Shown here: positions 31,811 to 42,846 of the stretch, one piece after another
How the letters are laid out: each line of letters opens with the position of its first letter
How positions within the stretch are numbered: the first letter of the stretch is position 1
Assembly: GCA_026018925.1 (NCBI GenBank)
Contig: JAKSZU010000009.1
Span: 38,585,194-38,649,193 of the forward strand
Direction: 5' to 3'
Origin: Tupaia tana
Lineage: Eukaryota > Chordata > Mammalia > Scandentia > Tupaiidae
Length of the DNA stretch: 64,000 bases
Translations under genes and position numbers: made by a program
The notes under the pieces: generated by a model
The model's database searches: none
What the model saw: only the letters and a program-made list of their open reading frames with translations
What the model was told of the DNA's origin: nothing

Positions 31811-34430
31811 AAAAAGATTATTTATTACAACCAGGTAGGCTTTATTCCAGGGATGCAAGGGTGGTTCAACATATGCAAAACCATAAATGTAATACACCAT
31901 ACTAATAGAAAGATAAAAACATCATCATTTCAATCAATATAGAAAAAGCATTTGACAAAATACAACATTCCTTCATGATTAAGACTCTCAGCAAAATCAG
32001 CATAGAAGAATCATTTCTCAGCATAATAAAAGCCATCTATGAAAAACCTATAGCTAACATTATACTGAATGGGAAAAAGCTGAATGTTTTTCCACTAAAA
32101 ACTGATACAAGACAAGGCTGTCCACTCTCTCCACTCTTTTTCAATATAATGCTGGAAGTGCTAGCCAATGTAATCAGACAAGATAATAAAATGAAAGGCA
32201 TTTAAATAGGGAAAAAAGAGTTGAAATGATCTGTTTGCAGATGACATGGTTGTATACATAAAAGACACAGAGGTATCTACGAAAAAACTTTGCTAAGTCA
32301 TAAATGAATAAAGTGGCAGGACACAAAATCAACATACAAAAATTTATAGCATTTCTATATACAAACAACAAGCAGATTGAGCTAGAACTGAAGGATGTAA
32401 TCCCATTTACCATAGCTACATAAAATATAACATACCTAGGAATAAATCTAACCAAAGAAGTCAAAGACCTTTACAAGGAAAACTATGAAAATCTTAAAAA
32501 AAAAAAAAAAAAAGACATTGATGACACAAAAAAAGTGGAAGGACAATCCTTATTCCTTTACTGTGAGAACTAATATAATCAAAATGGCAATTTTTAACCA
32601 AATTGATCTACATATTTAATGCAATACCTATAAAATTACAAAAGCCATTCTGCACAGATCTAGATAAGACAATCGTAGAATTTGTTGGGAATCATATAAG
32701 ATCCTGTATTGCAAAAGAAATCCTGTGTAAGAGGAGTGGAGTGGGTGGCATCTCACTCCCTGACCCCAAAATATATTACAAAGCTGTGATAACAAAACAG
32801 TATGGTATTGGCACAAAAACAAATATGTGGACCAATGGAATACAATAGAGACCCCAGAAATAAACCCTAAAACATACAGCCAACTGATTTTTGACAAAGG
32901 TACCAGTCAATGCATTGAGAAAATGGAAACTTCTTTAGCAAATGGTACTGTAAAAAACTGGGTATCCACCTGTAGAAAGATGAAGCTTGACCTCCATCTT
33001 TCACCATTAACAAAAATCAACTTAAAATGGATCAAAGATCTAAACCTAAGACCTTGTATAAAACTATCCATGGAAAACACTGAAGAAATTCTGGGAGACC
33101 TTGGGGTAGGGAAAGACATCTTAAATAAGATCCTCAATGCATAGTCAATAATCCCAAAAATAAGCAAGTGGGATTACATCAGACTAAGAAGTTTGTGTGC
33201 AGCAAAAGACACACTAATTAGTGTGTATCGACCACCCTTGTAATGGGGAATATTTTTGTAAACTATATCCCAGATAAGGGACTGATAATCAGAATACACA
33301 GGGAATTTAAATGGCTTACTCCTCCCACAAAATGATTAACCCAATTAAATGATGGGAAAATTAGCTAAATAAACAACTCTCTAAAGAAGACATACGAACA
33401 GCCAAAAAGCATAGGAAAAAAATGCTCAACATTCTTAATTATAAAAGAGATATAGATTAAAACTACAATGAGATACTACTTACCCCCAGTAAGAATGGCA
33501 AAGATTAAAAAAAAATGATAAGTGTTGGCGGGGACATGGTGAAAAGGAACTCTCCTACACTGTTGGTGGGAATGTAAATTGGTCCAACTACTGTGGAGAA
33601 CAATATGGAGGTTTCTCAAAGATCTCTAAGTAGAACTACCATATGATCCAGCAATTCTACTCCTGGGTACCTACCCAAAGGACAGGAGGATTCTCAGTCA
33701 GAAAAGTGCTTGCACTTCTATGTTTATTGTGGGCATTATTCACAATTGTAAGATATGGAACCAATCCAAATGTCCATGAACAGATGAATAAATTTTAAAA
33801 GTGTCCATGGGATACTATTTAGTCATAAAAAACAAGACCCTGGCATCTGATAGAAAGTGGATGAACATGTAAGATTTAATGCTGAGTAAAGCAAGTCAGG
33901 CTAGAAGGAGACATTGTACGTCTCCACTTAACATATAATGACTGTCTACACTCTACAGTAGAGACCGAAAGATTGGAGAATATAAAAGCACTGAAAATAG
34001 TTATAAACACTGAGACAATGTGGAAGGAGTATGGGAAAGGGAAAGATTGTAGGGAAGGAAATTAGGGAGAAAAAAATAGAAAGGTATGACATTGGTGCAG
34101 CACAGAAATGGTTTATTACCTGTTGATAATAACGTGTATAGTATTCTCAATTGGACTGGTCTGAGGTATATTTCATGTTGGGCAAATTTTCTATACAAGC
34201 TAAATGATGTATAGAAATTGAACGTATAAAAATAATAATAATAAACATTTAAAGGAAAATATTTACGAAAAACAGCTATCTTAGTGTGGTATCTTGTGAT
34301 TTTGATTTGCATTACTCTAATGACTAGCAATAATGAGCATATTTTTATGTGCTGTTAGCCATTTGTTTATCTTCTAGGAATAAAAGTCTTCAAGTTTTTG
34401 CCCATTTTTTTATTTGATTGCTTGTCTTTT

Positions 34431-34700
34431 TTTTTTTTTTTTTTTTGGAGAGGTTTTTGCTATAGGGCACATGTGCTTTGCCAGAAAGACAGAGAGAGAG
34501 ACAGAAAGACAAAAAGTGAGAAATCACTCCCCTGGAGAGATGGCTACGCCTCAGTCCCTTCTCCTCCATTCTCCTCTTGGGATCTTGGGCACGCATGAAC
34601 ACACGCCCGGCATGAATTTAAGCCAATGGGTCCAGGATTCGAACCACGGTCAACTACGTGGGAGTCCAGCAACATAACCATTATGCCATCTGCTGGTCCC
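34431..34700 (-). mobile_element. L-type SINE at a reused target site
   Basis: A T20 run, ggagaggtttttgctatagg, cactcccctggagagatggc, gggcacgcatgaacacacgc and a head ending catctgctggtccc. Target core cttgtctttt lies at 34421-34430 and 34708-34717; the same string occurs again at 35166-35175. Confidence 0.9.
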
Positions 34701-34717
34701 TAGTTACTTGTCTTTTT

Positions 34718-35161
34718 TTTTTTTTAACCAATTATTTATTCAGTTGGGACCTATAGATGGTGTAATCTTACGTTGCTGGACTCCCACATAGTCAACAGTG
34801 GTTCTAGTCCAGGACTTGGCAGCTTGAAACTCATGCTGGGCACGTGTGCATGCATGCCCAAAATCCTGAGGGGAGACTGGAGGAGAAAGGACTGTGGTGT
34901 GGCCAACCCCCCGGGGAGTGACTTCTCACTTTCTGTTTCTCTGTCTCGCTCTGTCTGGTGAGCACAGGCACCCTATAGTGAAAATCTCTCTTTAAAAAAA
35001 TACTTATTTAATTTTATTTATTATTGTTATTATTACTATTTAAAATTTGACCAGAGAAAGAGAGAGAGAAAGTGAGAAAACAGGCTGCCAGGTCCAGGAC
35101 TCAAACTGTGGTCAGCCATGTGGGATTCTAGTGCCTTAACCATAATGTCACCTGCCAGCCC
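34718..35161 (-). mobile_element. S-type SINE, split by an L-type SINE
   Basis: The A/T-rich tail side (ttaaccaattatttattcag) is separated from the rest (tacttatttaattttattta ... aaatttgaccagagaaagag ... head ending cacctgccagccc) by the L element at 34746-34995. ttacttgtctttt occurs on both sides (34705-34717 and 35163-35175). Confidence 0.8.
34746..34995 (+). mobile_element. L-type SINE nested in an S-type SINE
   Basis: gggacctatagatggtgtaa, cacgtgtgcatgcatgccca, ccaaccccccggggagtgac and ggcaccctatagtgaaaatc. It entered the A/T-rich tail of the S copy, so it is the younger of the two. Confidence 0.88.
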
Positions 35162-36436
35162 GTTACTTGTCTTTTTATTTTTAGTTGAAATAATTATTTA
35201 CATAGTTTGGATACCAAATACTTATAGAACATATGATTTCCATTTTTTCTCCCATTCAGTGGGCTGGTGTTTCACTTTCTTGATGTTGTCCACTAAAACA
35301 CAAATGGTTTTAATTTGGATGATTCCACTTTATCTATTTCTTCTTTTGCTGCTTGTGCTTTTTCTTTATACAATTTTTTGAAAGTTTTGATGCTTGTTCT
35401 TTTAATATCACATCTAATAAACTGGTGCCTAATCCAAGGCTACAAGTTTACACCTGTGTTTTCTTCTAATGTTTGTATAATTTTAGATCTTACACTTAGG
35501 TCTTTGATTTGTTTTGAATTTACTTTTGCATATGGTATGAAGTAGGGCTCCAACTTCATTCCTGTAGATATTTGGTTGTGATAACACCATTTGTGAGAAG
35601 CTTATTATATTCCCCACTGAATTTTAGAATCAGTTTTTCAATTTCTGGAAAAAAGACCATTGAAATTTTGATAGAGACTGCATAGGATATGTAGATAAAT
35701 TTGGAGAGAGTTGTCTTTTTAACAATGTTAGTTCTTTTAATCAATGAAGATATTAAAGTCTTTCCATTTATTTATATCTTCAGTTTCTTTCTACAATGTT
35801 TTGCAGTTTTCAGTGTACAATTTTTTTAAACTTTCTTAATTAAATTTAATCCTTGGTAGTTTATTTTTCTTTTTTCAGGCTACTGTTAATGGAATTTTTT
35901 TTTTTTGATTTAATGATCAGTTCATTCATTGCTCCTCTACATAAAAAAAAAGATTTTTATATTTTGATCCTTATTCTGCAACTTTCCTGAACTCATTTAC
36001 TAGTTCCAATAGAATTGCGGTGAATTCCTTAGGATTTTCTGTATTAAAGATCAGTCATCTACAAATAAAGATCCTATTACCTTTTTCTTTCCAATGTGGT
36101 TGCTTTTTCTCTCTACCTCTCATTCTTCTTTTTCTAATTGCCCAGACCAGAACCTCCAGTACAATGTTGAATAGAAACAGCAAAGACAGACATTCTTTTG
36201 TTTGGGGTCTTACAGGAAAGTCAGTCAGTCTTTCACTACTATGATGTGAAAAAGGGCTCACCTATTTGTGTCTTTGAAAATTAAGAATATTTTCTTCAGA
36301 CAGCAGATAGTTGAGTATGGGTTTTCCCTTAGCTTCTGGCTTTCAACATTTTTGCTATGATGTTTCTTAGCATGGAATTCTTTTTGTTTATACTGTTGGA
36401 GTTTGTTGAGCTTTGTGACTTTGTAGATGAATGTTT

Positions 36437-36569
36437 TTTAAACATTTATTTATTTTTATTTATTTATGTATTTATTTGTTGTGATTTTCAAGCCACTGGG
36501 TCTAGGACTTGAACCATGGTTGACCATGTGGGAATTCAGTGCCTTAACCATTACACCACCTGCTGGCCC
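36437..36569 (-). mobile_element. S-type SINE lacking the TC tract
   Basis: The tail acatttatttatttttattt goes straight to gtgattttcaagccactggg and the head ending ccacctgctggccc. The purine-rich tract is missing, so this copy is internally deleted. Confidence 0.8.
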
Positions 36570-36840
36570 TGATTAGCGCTTTTTTTTTTGTCATTACTAT
36601 TATTATTTCAAATTCAAGTTTTGAGTCATTTATTATTTGTATATTTCTGCTCACTTTCTTTCTCCTCTGTTTCTGGCACTCCTATTAAAAATATATTGGT
36701 TTGTTTACTGGTGTCCCACATTTCTCTATTGTGCTATTCATTTTTTCATTCTATTTTCTCTCTGTTCTTTGCATTACATAATCTCTATTGGTCTATTGTC
36801 AAATTTGCTGATTCTTCTACTAACTGAAATCTATTTTTTA

Positions 36841-37035
36841 AAGAATTATTTATTTAACTTTATTTATTATTAATAATATATTTTAAAAATTTGCTATAGG
36901 GTACATGTGGTCACCAGAGACAGAGAAAGAGAGAGAGAGAGAACGTGAGAAACTAAGCCACCAGATCCAGGACTTGAATTGTGGTCACCCATGTGGGAGT
37001 CTGGTGCCTTAACCACTGTGCCACCTGCTGGCCCC
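36841..37035 (-). mobile_element. S-type SINE
   Basis: aagaattatttatttaactt, ttgctatagggtacatgtgg, a (GA)n-like tract and a head ending ccacctgctggcccc. On its left is aaatctatttttta (36827-36840), which recurs after the next SINE at 37231 (aaatctatttcttta). Confidence 0.88.
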
Positions 37036-37054
37036 AATTTTTTTTTTTTTACAT

Positions 37055-37227
37055 TTGTTTAAAGGACTAGTTATTTAATTTTATTTATTACTATTGTTAT
37101 CTTAATTCTTTAGAGAGACAGGGAGAGAGAGACAGAGAGAAAGCAAGCCACCAGGTCTGAGATTCAAACCTCAGTTGGCCATATGGGAGTATAGTTTCTC
37201 AACCACCATGCCACTCGACAGGCCCCC
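37055..37227 (-). mobile_element. S-type SINE, adjacent to another
   Basis: aaggactagttatttaattt, agagagacagggagagagag and a decayed head ending gccactcgacaggccccc. It shares the same outer target duplicate as the preceding copy. Confidence 0.82.
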
Positions 37228-37239
37228 ACCAAATCTATT

Positions 37240-37515
37240 TCTTTAAAGATAGACTCTGATTATGTCTTGATTCTTTGACCTGAGGTGTGCACCATAATAT
37301 CAAGCTTACTTCTATATAGGCTCTTTCTATGCTTCCCATGCCAGCTCAAGTTTGTGACCCTTCTACCCCAGTCTTCTTGATTCACTGGGATTACAGGAGT
37401 CCACCCACCAATGCACTATACCTTTAAGTTGGACCAGGAATTGAACTTGGGCTCTCCATGTAGTCCCAGGTTATGGAGTATAGCATCTTACCAGCACACA
37501 CCACTACACTTTGGC
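37240..37515 (-). mobile_element. composite tRNA/7SL-like SINE
   Basis: Read on the minus strand, the element starts GGCCAAAGTGTAGTGGTGTG and continues to a B-box-like AAGTTCAATTCC. It then has GGACTCCTGTAATCCCAGTG and GACTGGGGTAGAAGGGTCAC. The second half resembles the 7SL-derived Alu-type stretch with 'CTGTAATCCCAGC' and the G-rich AGGAGG region. Flanks aaatctat (37231-37238) and aaatctat (37518-37525) look like a target duplicate. Galago type II and tree-shrew Tu type II SINEs are known tRNA/7SL composites. I assign this by eye only. Confidence 0.55.
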
Positions 37516-38158
37516 CTGAAATCTATCCCCGAGTCATTCTAATGAAGTCTGCATGTTAGTTATTCTATTTCTCATCACCAAAATTTACACTGTTTTGTTT
37601 AAAAAATAATTTCTTTTTATTAATATTACCTAATTGCTAAAACATCATCATATTTGTATCCTTTACTTCCTTAATCATGTGTTCCTTTAATTATTTAATG
37701 TATATATAATGACTACATGGAAGTCTATTAAAACGTACATCCAGATTTGAGCTTCCATTAAACTGAGGTGGGAGACAGGGAAAGGAACAATTCAGTGCTC
37801 CAAGGCAACATTATTACTGTTATTACCAAATTTTAGTAGCTTTTCCTGAATAAAATGCTTCTTCGTTTGCTGTGGGCCCTAAGGACAATTTCCAGAGATT
37901 TCAAATGGTTGTGTATGTGTTTTAAAATAGTTCTAGCAGCTATGCTGGTTTCACTGGGAAGTAGATTTGTGGAGTTCTTCACACTGTTAGACCAGAAGTG
38001 GAACTTTTATTTCTCCATAATTTTTTCTCTTAAAGAATCTGTCATCTGGTTGCCATGTATCTAAAATGGCACACATATGTGTCTAATATTTGTCACTGGG
38101 AAAAAGACAATTAAATATAGAGAGTCTGATAACTGCTTTTAAAAAACATATTGTAATC

Positions 38159-38400
38159 GAGACCAGCAGCTGGTATAATAGTTAGGTCGCTGGACTCCCA
38201 TGTAGTTGACCGTGGTTCAAGTCCCAGGCCCGGTGGCTTAAACTCACGCCAGGCATGTGTGTGTGCATTTTCAAGATCCCAAGAGGAGAATGGAAGAGAA
38301 GGGATTGTGGCGTGGCCATCACCCCTGGGGGGTGATTTCTCACTTTCTGTCTCTCTGTCTCTCTGGCACACGTGCCTTATAGCAGAAACCTCTCAAAAAA
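38159..38400 (+). mobile_element. L-type SINE
   Basis: gagaccagcagctggtataa, catgtgtgtgtgcattttca, catcacccctggggggtgat and cacgtgccttatagcagaaa. The left edge of the head has lost the first bases of the GGG start. Confidence 0.88.
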
Positions 38401-38511
38401 TATGATAAGCATTTTATCTTTGATATTTGCAATGTGATCTTTTTATTCTTCACCCAATTTAAATACTTAGCATTATTCTTTGTCCTTTAACTTTTAGATT
38501 ATTATTCTTTC

Positions 38512-38958
38512 AGAATTATTTAATTTTATTTATCACCATTATTTTTTTTGAGAGGTTTTCGCTATAGGGTGCGTGCGCTCGCCAGACAGACAGAGAGAGA
38601 CAGAGAGACAGAAAGCCAGAAATCACCCCCCAGGGGGATGGCCATGCCGCAATCCCTTCTCCTCCATTCTCCTCTCGGGATCTTGGGCACGCACGCACAC
38701 GCGCCCGGCGTGAGTTTTAAGCCACCGGGTCCGGGATGCAAACCATGGTCGACTACATGGGAGTCCAGCAAACATAGCCATAACGCTAACTGCTGGTCCC
38801 TCATCACCATTTTTTAAAATTTAGTTTGCTATAGGGCACGCTCACTCATCAGAGACAGAGAGAGAAAAAGTGAGAGAGGCGTCCTCCAGATCCAGGACTC
38901 AAAATGAAGTCAGCCATGTGAGAGTCCAGTGCCTTAACCACCATGCCACCTGCTGCCT
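38512..38958 (-). mobile_element. S-type SINE, split by a young L-type SINE
   Basis: The tail part ttcagaattatttaatttta is followed, after the L insertion, by aaatttagtttgctataggg, a short purine tract and a head ending gccacctgctgcctc. It shows S was present in the genome before the latest L wave. Confidence 0.82.
38541..38802 (-). mobile_element. young L-type SINE nested in an S-type SINE
   Basis: gagaggttttcgctataggg, gcgtgcgctcgccagacaga, cgcacgcacacgcgcccggc and a head ending ctgctggtccc. Target atcaccatt lies at 38532-38540 and 38803-38811. Confidence 0.92.
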
Positions 38959-39420
38959 CCAATGTTTGGATTATTACAGTGCCTTAGTTTGATTTCCCAA
39001 TCACATTCAGAAGTTAGGTAAAAATTTACATAAAAGCACAAGAAATCAATAATATGCCAAAGTTAGTTTCAGCATTTACCTCAATGGAAGAGGTTAAAAT
39101 AATACGTATGGCTCTAAGGCATGAAAAACATAATGTTTTGAGTTAATAATATAATTAAGTATATTATTTAACTAATGAAACAGAAAAAATTCCTTCATTC
39201 TGTAAAACAGCTAAGCTGGCAATTGGGCCGAGGACATTTGCAGAAAACTTCAATTTTTATTATTTAGACATCTTCTATTATCTATAAGCCAGACTTTTTC
39301 TGATTCAGGCTGAACCTCTAAGTAATGCACAGTAAATGTCAGCTCTTTTACTTATCAAATACTCTTGTATTTCATAACCTCTATGAGCTATGTTTTCTTC
39401 ATCTACTTATGAGAATAAAT
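38959..39420. other. unique sequence, no gene seen
   Basis: AT-rich, no element recognised. Confidence 0.45.
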
Positions 39421-39432
39421 AATAACAGTCCT

Positions 39433-39714
39433 GTTTTTTTGTTTTTTTTTGTTTTTTTGGGCGGGGGAGGTTTTTGCTATAGGGCGTGTGTGCTCTCCAG
39501 GAAGATAGAGAGAGACAGAGAATCAGAAAGCCAGAAATCATCCCCCAGGGGGGATGGCCTCGCTGCAATCCCTTCTCCTCCATTCTCCTCTCGGGATCTT
39601 GGGCATGCATGCACATGTGCCTGGCGTGAGTTTATGCCACCGAGTCCGGGACTCAAACCGCGGTAGACTACATGGGAGTCCAGCAACATAGCCATTACTC
39701 TAACTGCTGGTCCC
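39433..39714 (-). mobile_element. young L-type SINE with 12-bp TSD
   Basis: Target aataacagtcct is exact (39421-39432 and 39715-39726). The A tail in antisense is a T run broken by single Gs, then gggcgggggaggtttttgct. The body catcccccaggggggatggc keeps the palindrome. Confidence 0.93.
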
Positions 39715-39945
39715 AATAACAGTCCTTTTGTATGAGGTTGCTGCAGAAACTTGAAGAAGTAATGCTAATAAAAGCTCTTCAAATATTAGTTAACATTACT
39801 GTATTTCTGTGTGGAATATCACAGTTACTTAACGTATGTCTTTATGAAAAGTACTTCATCAAAAATTAATTTCCTGATAACTAGCTTCTTATTTTTATTA
39901 GCACAGACTTAAAGGACAGAAAGCATCTGTCTAAAATCTGAAATT

Positions 39946-40209
39946 AGGGCCAGTAAGTGGTGTGGTGGTAAGGGTACTGGATTCCACATGGTTGACTGCA
40001 TGGTTTGAGTCCCAGATCTAGTGGCTTGGAAATCATGCTGGGCTCATCTGTGTTCATACTCCAAATCCTGAGAGGAGAATGGACAAGGGATTGCCATATG
40101 ACCATCCCCTCTGTAGGTTGATTTCTCTCCCTCTCTATCTCTTTCTCCCCAGCAAGTGCACATAACCTACAAAAAAAAAAAAAAAAAGGAAAAAAGAAGA
40201 AAAAGAAAG
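39946..40209 (+). mobile_element. old L-type SINE with TSD
   Basis: gggccagtaagtggtgtggt, a decayed catctgtgttcatactccaa block and aagtgcacataacctacaaa, then an A17 and GA-rich tail. Target aaaatctgaaatt (about 39933-39945) against aaaacctgaaatt (40210-40222). Confidence 0.85.
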
Positions 40210-40474
40210 AAAACCTGAAATTGTCCCTTAAACTTAAAGAATATATTTATTCTTTGTTTTTAAGATTCTTGGTGCATATTCTGTAACATTTAACACATAG
40301 AAATGGAAATATGGTTTCAGGAAAAAATATATGAATTAGAATATAACAAGGTACAACTGAGTAATACTGTAAATAAAAATTAAGTGAATATTTATGTAAA
40401 ATTAAACTTATCCAAGGTTTGAAAATTTTCAGGAAGACATGTCGAATATTCCAAATATCATAAATTTTTATATT

Positions 40475-40700
40475 AGAGTTAAAGTAACAGGCTTGGTTTG
40501 AACTTATCTTTCAAATATTACTGACAATGTGACCTTGTGCAAAATATTTAATGACTCTGATATGGAATCTCATTATCTTTAAAATGGGAATAATTAAACT
40601 TACTCAAAGGTTGTTGAGAAGAATTAATAAAATTATCAAATTGCTTTGTAAACTATGGACAGCTATTCAAATGTTATTTTGTGTAATTATTTTCAAACTA
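40475..40700 (+). mobile_element. MIR, sense
   Basis: tgacaatgtgaccttgtgca, atctttaaaatgggaataat, caaaggttgttgagaagaat and aattgctttgtaaactatgg follow the central and 3' MIR consensus closely. It is an ancient mammalian-wide tRNA-derived SINE, unrelated to the L/S family. Confidence 0.75.
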
Positions 40701-41199
40701 TGGATAGATTATTATAATGAAGACATCACTTTGTGACATATTTTAGGACAACACATATTGAGGCAAAATCCTTATTATAATAATATATCTGTCCTGTGCT
40801 TGCTATTGCACTGGGGAATATAAAAAATGAATAAATAATACTGTGTGTTAAATAAAAGAAAGCAAAATAGCACAACTGAAGTAATACGTAGACAGACGTA
40901 AGTTACCTATTAAAATGAGATGTGAACATTAGGAAGGCTTCTCTAAGGTATTCACTTCTGTTCTTTGGCTAGCTTTTTAAGAGTACTTTTAATATCAGTG
41001 AAATAATAATGTAAGTAATATCCAGGAAAGACTCTTAACAGAGACTTACTGCTTTGGACATAACAACTGGGCATTAGAAAGAAACTGTAGAGATAAAAAA
41101 GAATAAGCTCTAGGAAAGCAATATATGTATGAATAGAGTTAATGCCAAGTAGAAATGATAAGCTTCTCTGCATGATAATTCTAACTTCCAAGTTGGTAT
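40701..41199. other. unique sequence, no gene seen
   Basis: Nothing recognised. Confidence 0.45.
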
Positions 41200-41451
41200 T
41201 TTTTTTTAGACATTTTTGTCATAGGGCACGTGTGCTCACCAAAGAGACAGACAGAGAGACAGAGGCAGTGAGAGGGAAAATGAGAAATAACCCTCTAGCT
41301 AGAAATGGTCACTCCTCCATTCTCCTTCTGGGATCTTGGACAAGCACACACATATGCCCCGTGTGAGTTTTAAACTACCGGGTCTGGGACTCAAACCATA
41401 GTTGGCTATGTGAGAGTCCTGTGACATAATCACTATGCTACCCACTGGCCT
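41200..41451 (-). mobile_element. L-type SINE
   Basis: agacatttttgtcatagggc, accctctagctagaaatggt (palindrome destroyed), gacaagcacacacatatgcc and a head ending ctacccactggcctc. The body lacks the CCGCAATCCCTT block. Confidence 0.82.
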
Positions 41452-41546
41452 CTGGAACTTAAATACAAGCTGCGAAATTTATATTTTTGAGTATTTAAAA
41501 TTGAATTTTGTTTATTTGGTAAAAAGAAAAAAAATGAGTAATAATA

Positions 41547-41634
41547 TTAGGCTGTCGGGAAAGTCATGATGTTTTTTTCTGTTTTTCTATGCAAAAATGC
41601 ATCATGACTTTCCTGACAACCCAATACTTTATAC
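41547..41634 (+). mobile_element. mariner-type MITE with TA duplication
   Basis: Left end ttaggctgtcgggaaagtca; reverse complement of the right end ttgggttgtcaggaaagtca. The core ctgtttttctatgcaaaaat is identical to the copy at 8747. TA lies at 41545-41546 and 41635-41636. Confidence 0.82.
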
Positions 41635-41694
41635 AAGAAAACCAACCCATGTGTAATTATTTCAAAAGTCTCTGAAGGACTTTCTTTTAGTTAG

Positions 41695-41815
41695 AAAAGT
41701 AGAAAGGAAAAAATAAAGCCTGAGAAGCTGGGGCACCTGCTGAATATCACCCAGCTACTTTGTGCCAGATCTGGGAGTAGCATCCAGACACTTTCCTTCT
41801 GGCCCCCCTGTCCTT
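41695..41815 (-). mobile_element. MIR fragment, antisense
   Basis: cctgagaagctggggcacct, gaatatcacccagctacttt and gccagatctgggagtagcat follow the antisense MIR part that reads GAGGCACAGAG...GTCACACAGCTAG. Confidence 0.5.
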
Positions 41816-41880
41816 TCACTTATATTCTGGTGCCTTACTTATCTGGATGAAATGAAAGGGAAAAATAAAAATATTATCCC

Positions 41881-41937
41881 TGTGGGATCCAGCTTCCTCT
41901 GCATAGTACTTAACTGCTGTGCTACAGTGCTGGCCCT
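41881..41937 (-). mobile_element. C-type SINE head fragment
   Basis: Only the tRNA-like head is present (tgtgggatccagcttcctct ... tacagtgctggccc); body and tail are missing. Either a 3'-truncated copy or a relic. Confidence 0.55.
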
Positions 41938-41975
41938 CTGATTTTCTCACAATAGCTAAGGAAATTTAATATTTA

Positions 41976-42256
41976 TTTCTTTTTCTTTCTTTCTTTTTGA
42001 ATTTTTTTAAGAGAGAGATTTTTGCTTTAGGGCTTGTGCACTCACCAGAGAGACAGAGAGAGACAGAAAGCAAGAAATCACCCCCAGGGGCAGATGGTCA
42101 GCCTGCAATCCCATCTCCTCTAGTTTCCTTTTTGGATTTGGGGCATGCATGCTAATAAACCCAGTGTGAGTTTTAAGTGCCCAGGTCTGGGATTCAAACC
42201 GCCATCGACTTTGTGGGCGTCCAGTGACATAACCATTATACCATCTGCTGGTCCCT
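41976..42256 (-). mobile_element. L-type SINE with TSD
   Basis: agagagatttttgctttagg, cacccccaggggcagatggt and a head ending ccatctgctggtccc. Target gaaatttaatattta (41961-41975) against gaaattgaatattta (42257-42271), one mismatch. Confidence 0.9.
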
Positions 42257-42573
42257 GAAATTGAATATTTAAAGAGATTAAATAACTTACATGTGACTTA
42301 CAAATTGTAAATATGGACCTAAATACCCACTTCTAAAGTCTAGTTACACTTTTTCAATACTAAACTGATAATAATGTTAGAATTTTAGGTAGTATGGTAA
42401 GCTAATAGATTGTTTTTGTCCTGCATGTGTAAGGCCAAACCTTTCATTAATCATTGTTTGCTCACCTTATGTGATTTAGATATGCATTAAAAAAAAAGGA
42501 GTCTCTCAAACAACTATCAATTTCAACATTTCCTATTCTCAATTGTAGTGAGAAAAAACTATTAGAATTTATT
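42257..42573. other. unique sequence, no gene seen
   Basis: Short AT-rich interval; includes the right target copy of the preceding SINE. Confidence 0.45.
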
Positions 42574-42587
42574 TATAGTAAGGTTTT

Positions 42588-42832
42588 GTTTGTTTTAGAG
42601 AGATTTTTGTTATAGGTCATGTGCTTTGGCCAGACAGAAAGACAGAAAGTGAAAAATCACCTCCCAGGGGCATGGCTACACTGCAATTCCTTCTCCTCTG
42701 TTCTCTTCTCAAGATTTTTGGCATGCACGCACACATGCCCAATGTGTTTCAAGCTGCTGGGTCCAGGACTTGAACCATGGTGGACCATGTGGGAGTCTAG
42801 CACTTTAACCACTACACCAGCTGCTGGCTCCC
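42588..42832 (-). mobile_element. L-type SINE with exact 14-bp TSD
   Basis: Target tatagtaaggtttt at 42574-42587 and 42833-42846. agagatttttgttataggtc, cctcccaggggcatggctac and a head ending cagctgctggctcc. Confidence 0.92.
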
Positions 42833-42846
42833 TATAGTAAGGTTTT

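Larger units (their letters stand above)
28440..34256 (+). mobile_element. long, broken L1 (ORF1 end, ORF2, 3' UTR)
   Basis: Sense L1 retrotransposon, about 5 kb once insertions are removed. The ORF1 C-terminal part lies at about 28620-29440 (for example ccaaacattcagacccaaga). The ORF2 endonuclease start is at about 29690-30240. The reverse transcriptase is covered by open pieces at 31289-31501 and 31975-32205. The catalytic FADD box is still encoded at 32231-32245 but in a shifted frame. The C-terminal part is at 32603-33144. The 3' UTR ends in ATAATAATAAA near 34250. Many stops and frameshifts make it inactive. It carries three SINEs and one L1 3' end, listed separately. Confidence 0.88.
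34257..37860 (-). mobile_element. antisense LINE block (L1, then HAL1/L1-like)
   Basis: gtgattttgatttgcattac, catgatttcc-like signals and ttgaaattttgatagagact, gttttgcagttttcagtgta, ctgaactcatttactagttc and ccagtacaatgttgaataga follow antisense L1 ORF2 from its 3' to its RT part (to about 36240). From about 36270, gtttgttgagctttgtgact, tggtgtcccacatttctcta and tgcattacataatctctatt follow antisense HAL1/L1-like sequence. It is interrupted by seven SINEs and has no intact ORF. Confidence 0.65.

Noticed and set aside
31975-32205. Open frame with reverse transcriptase similarity
   Set aside because: It is a fragment of the broken L1 ORF2 and is reported within that element, not as a gene.
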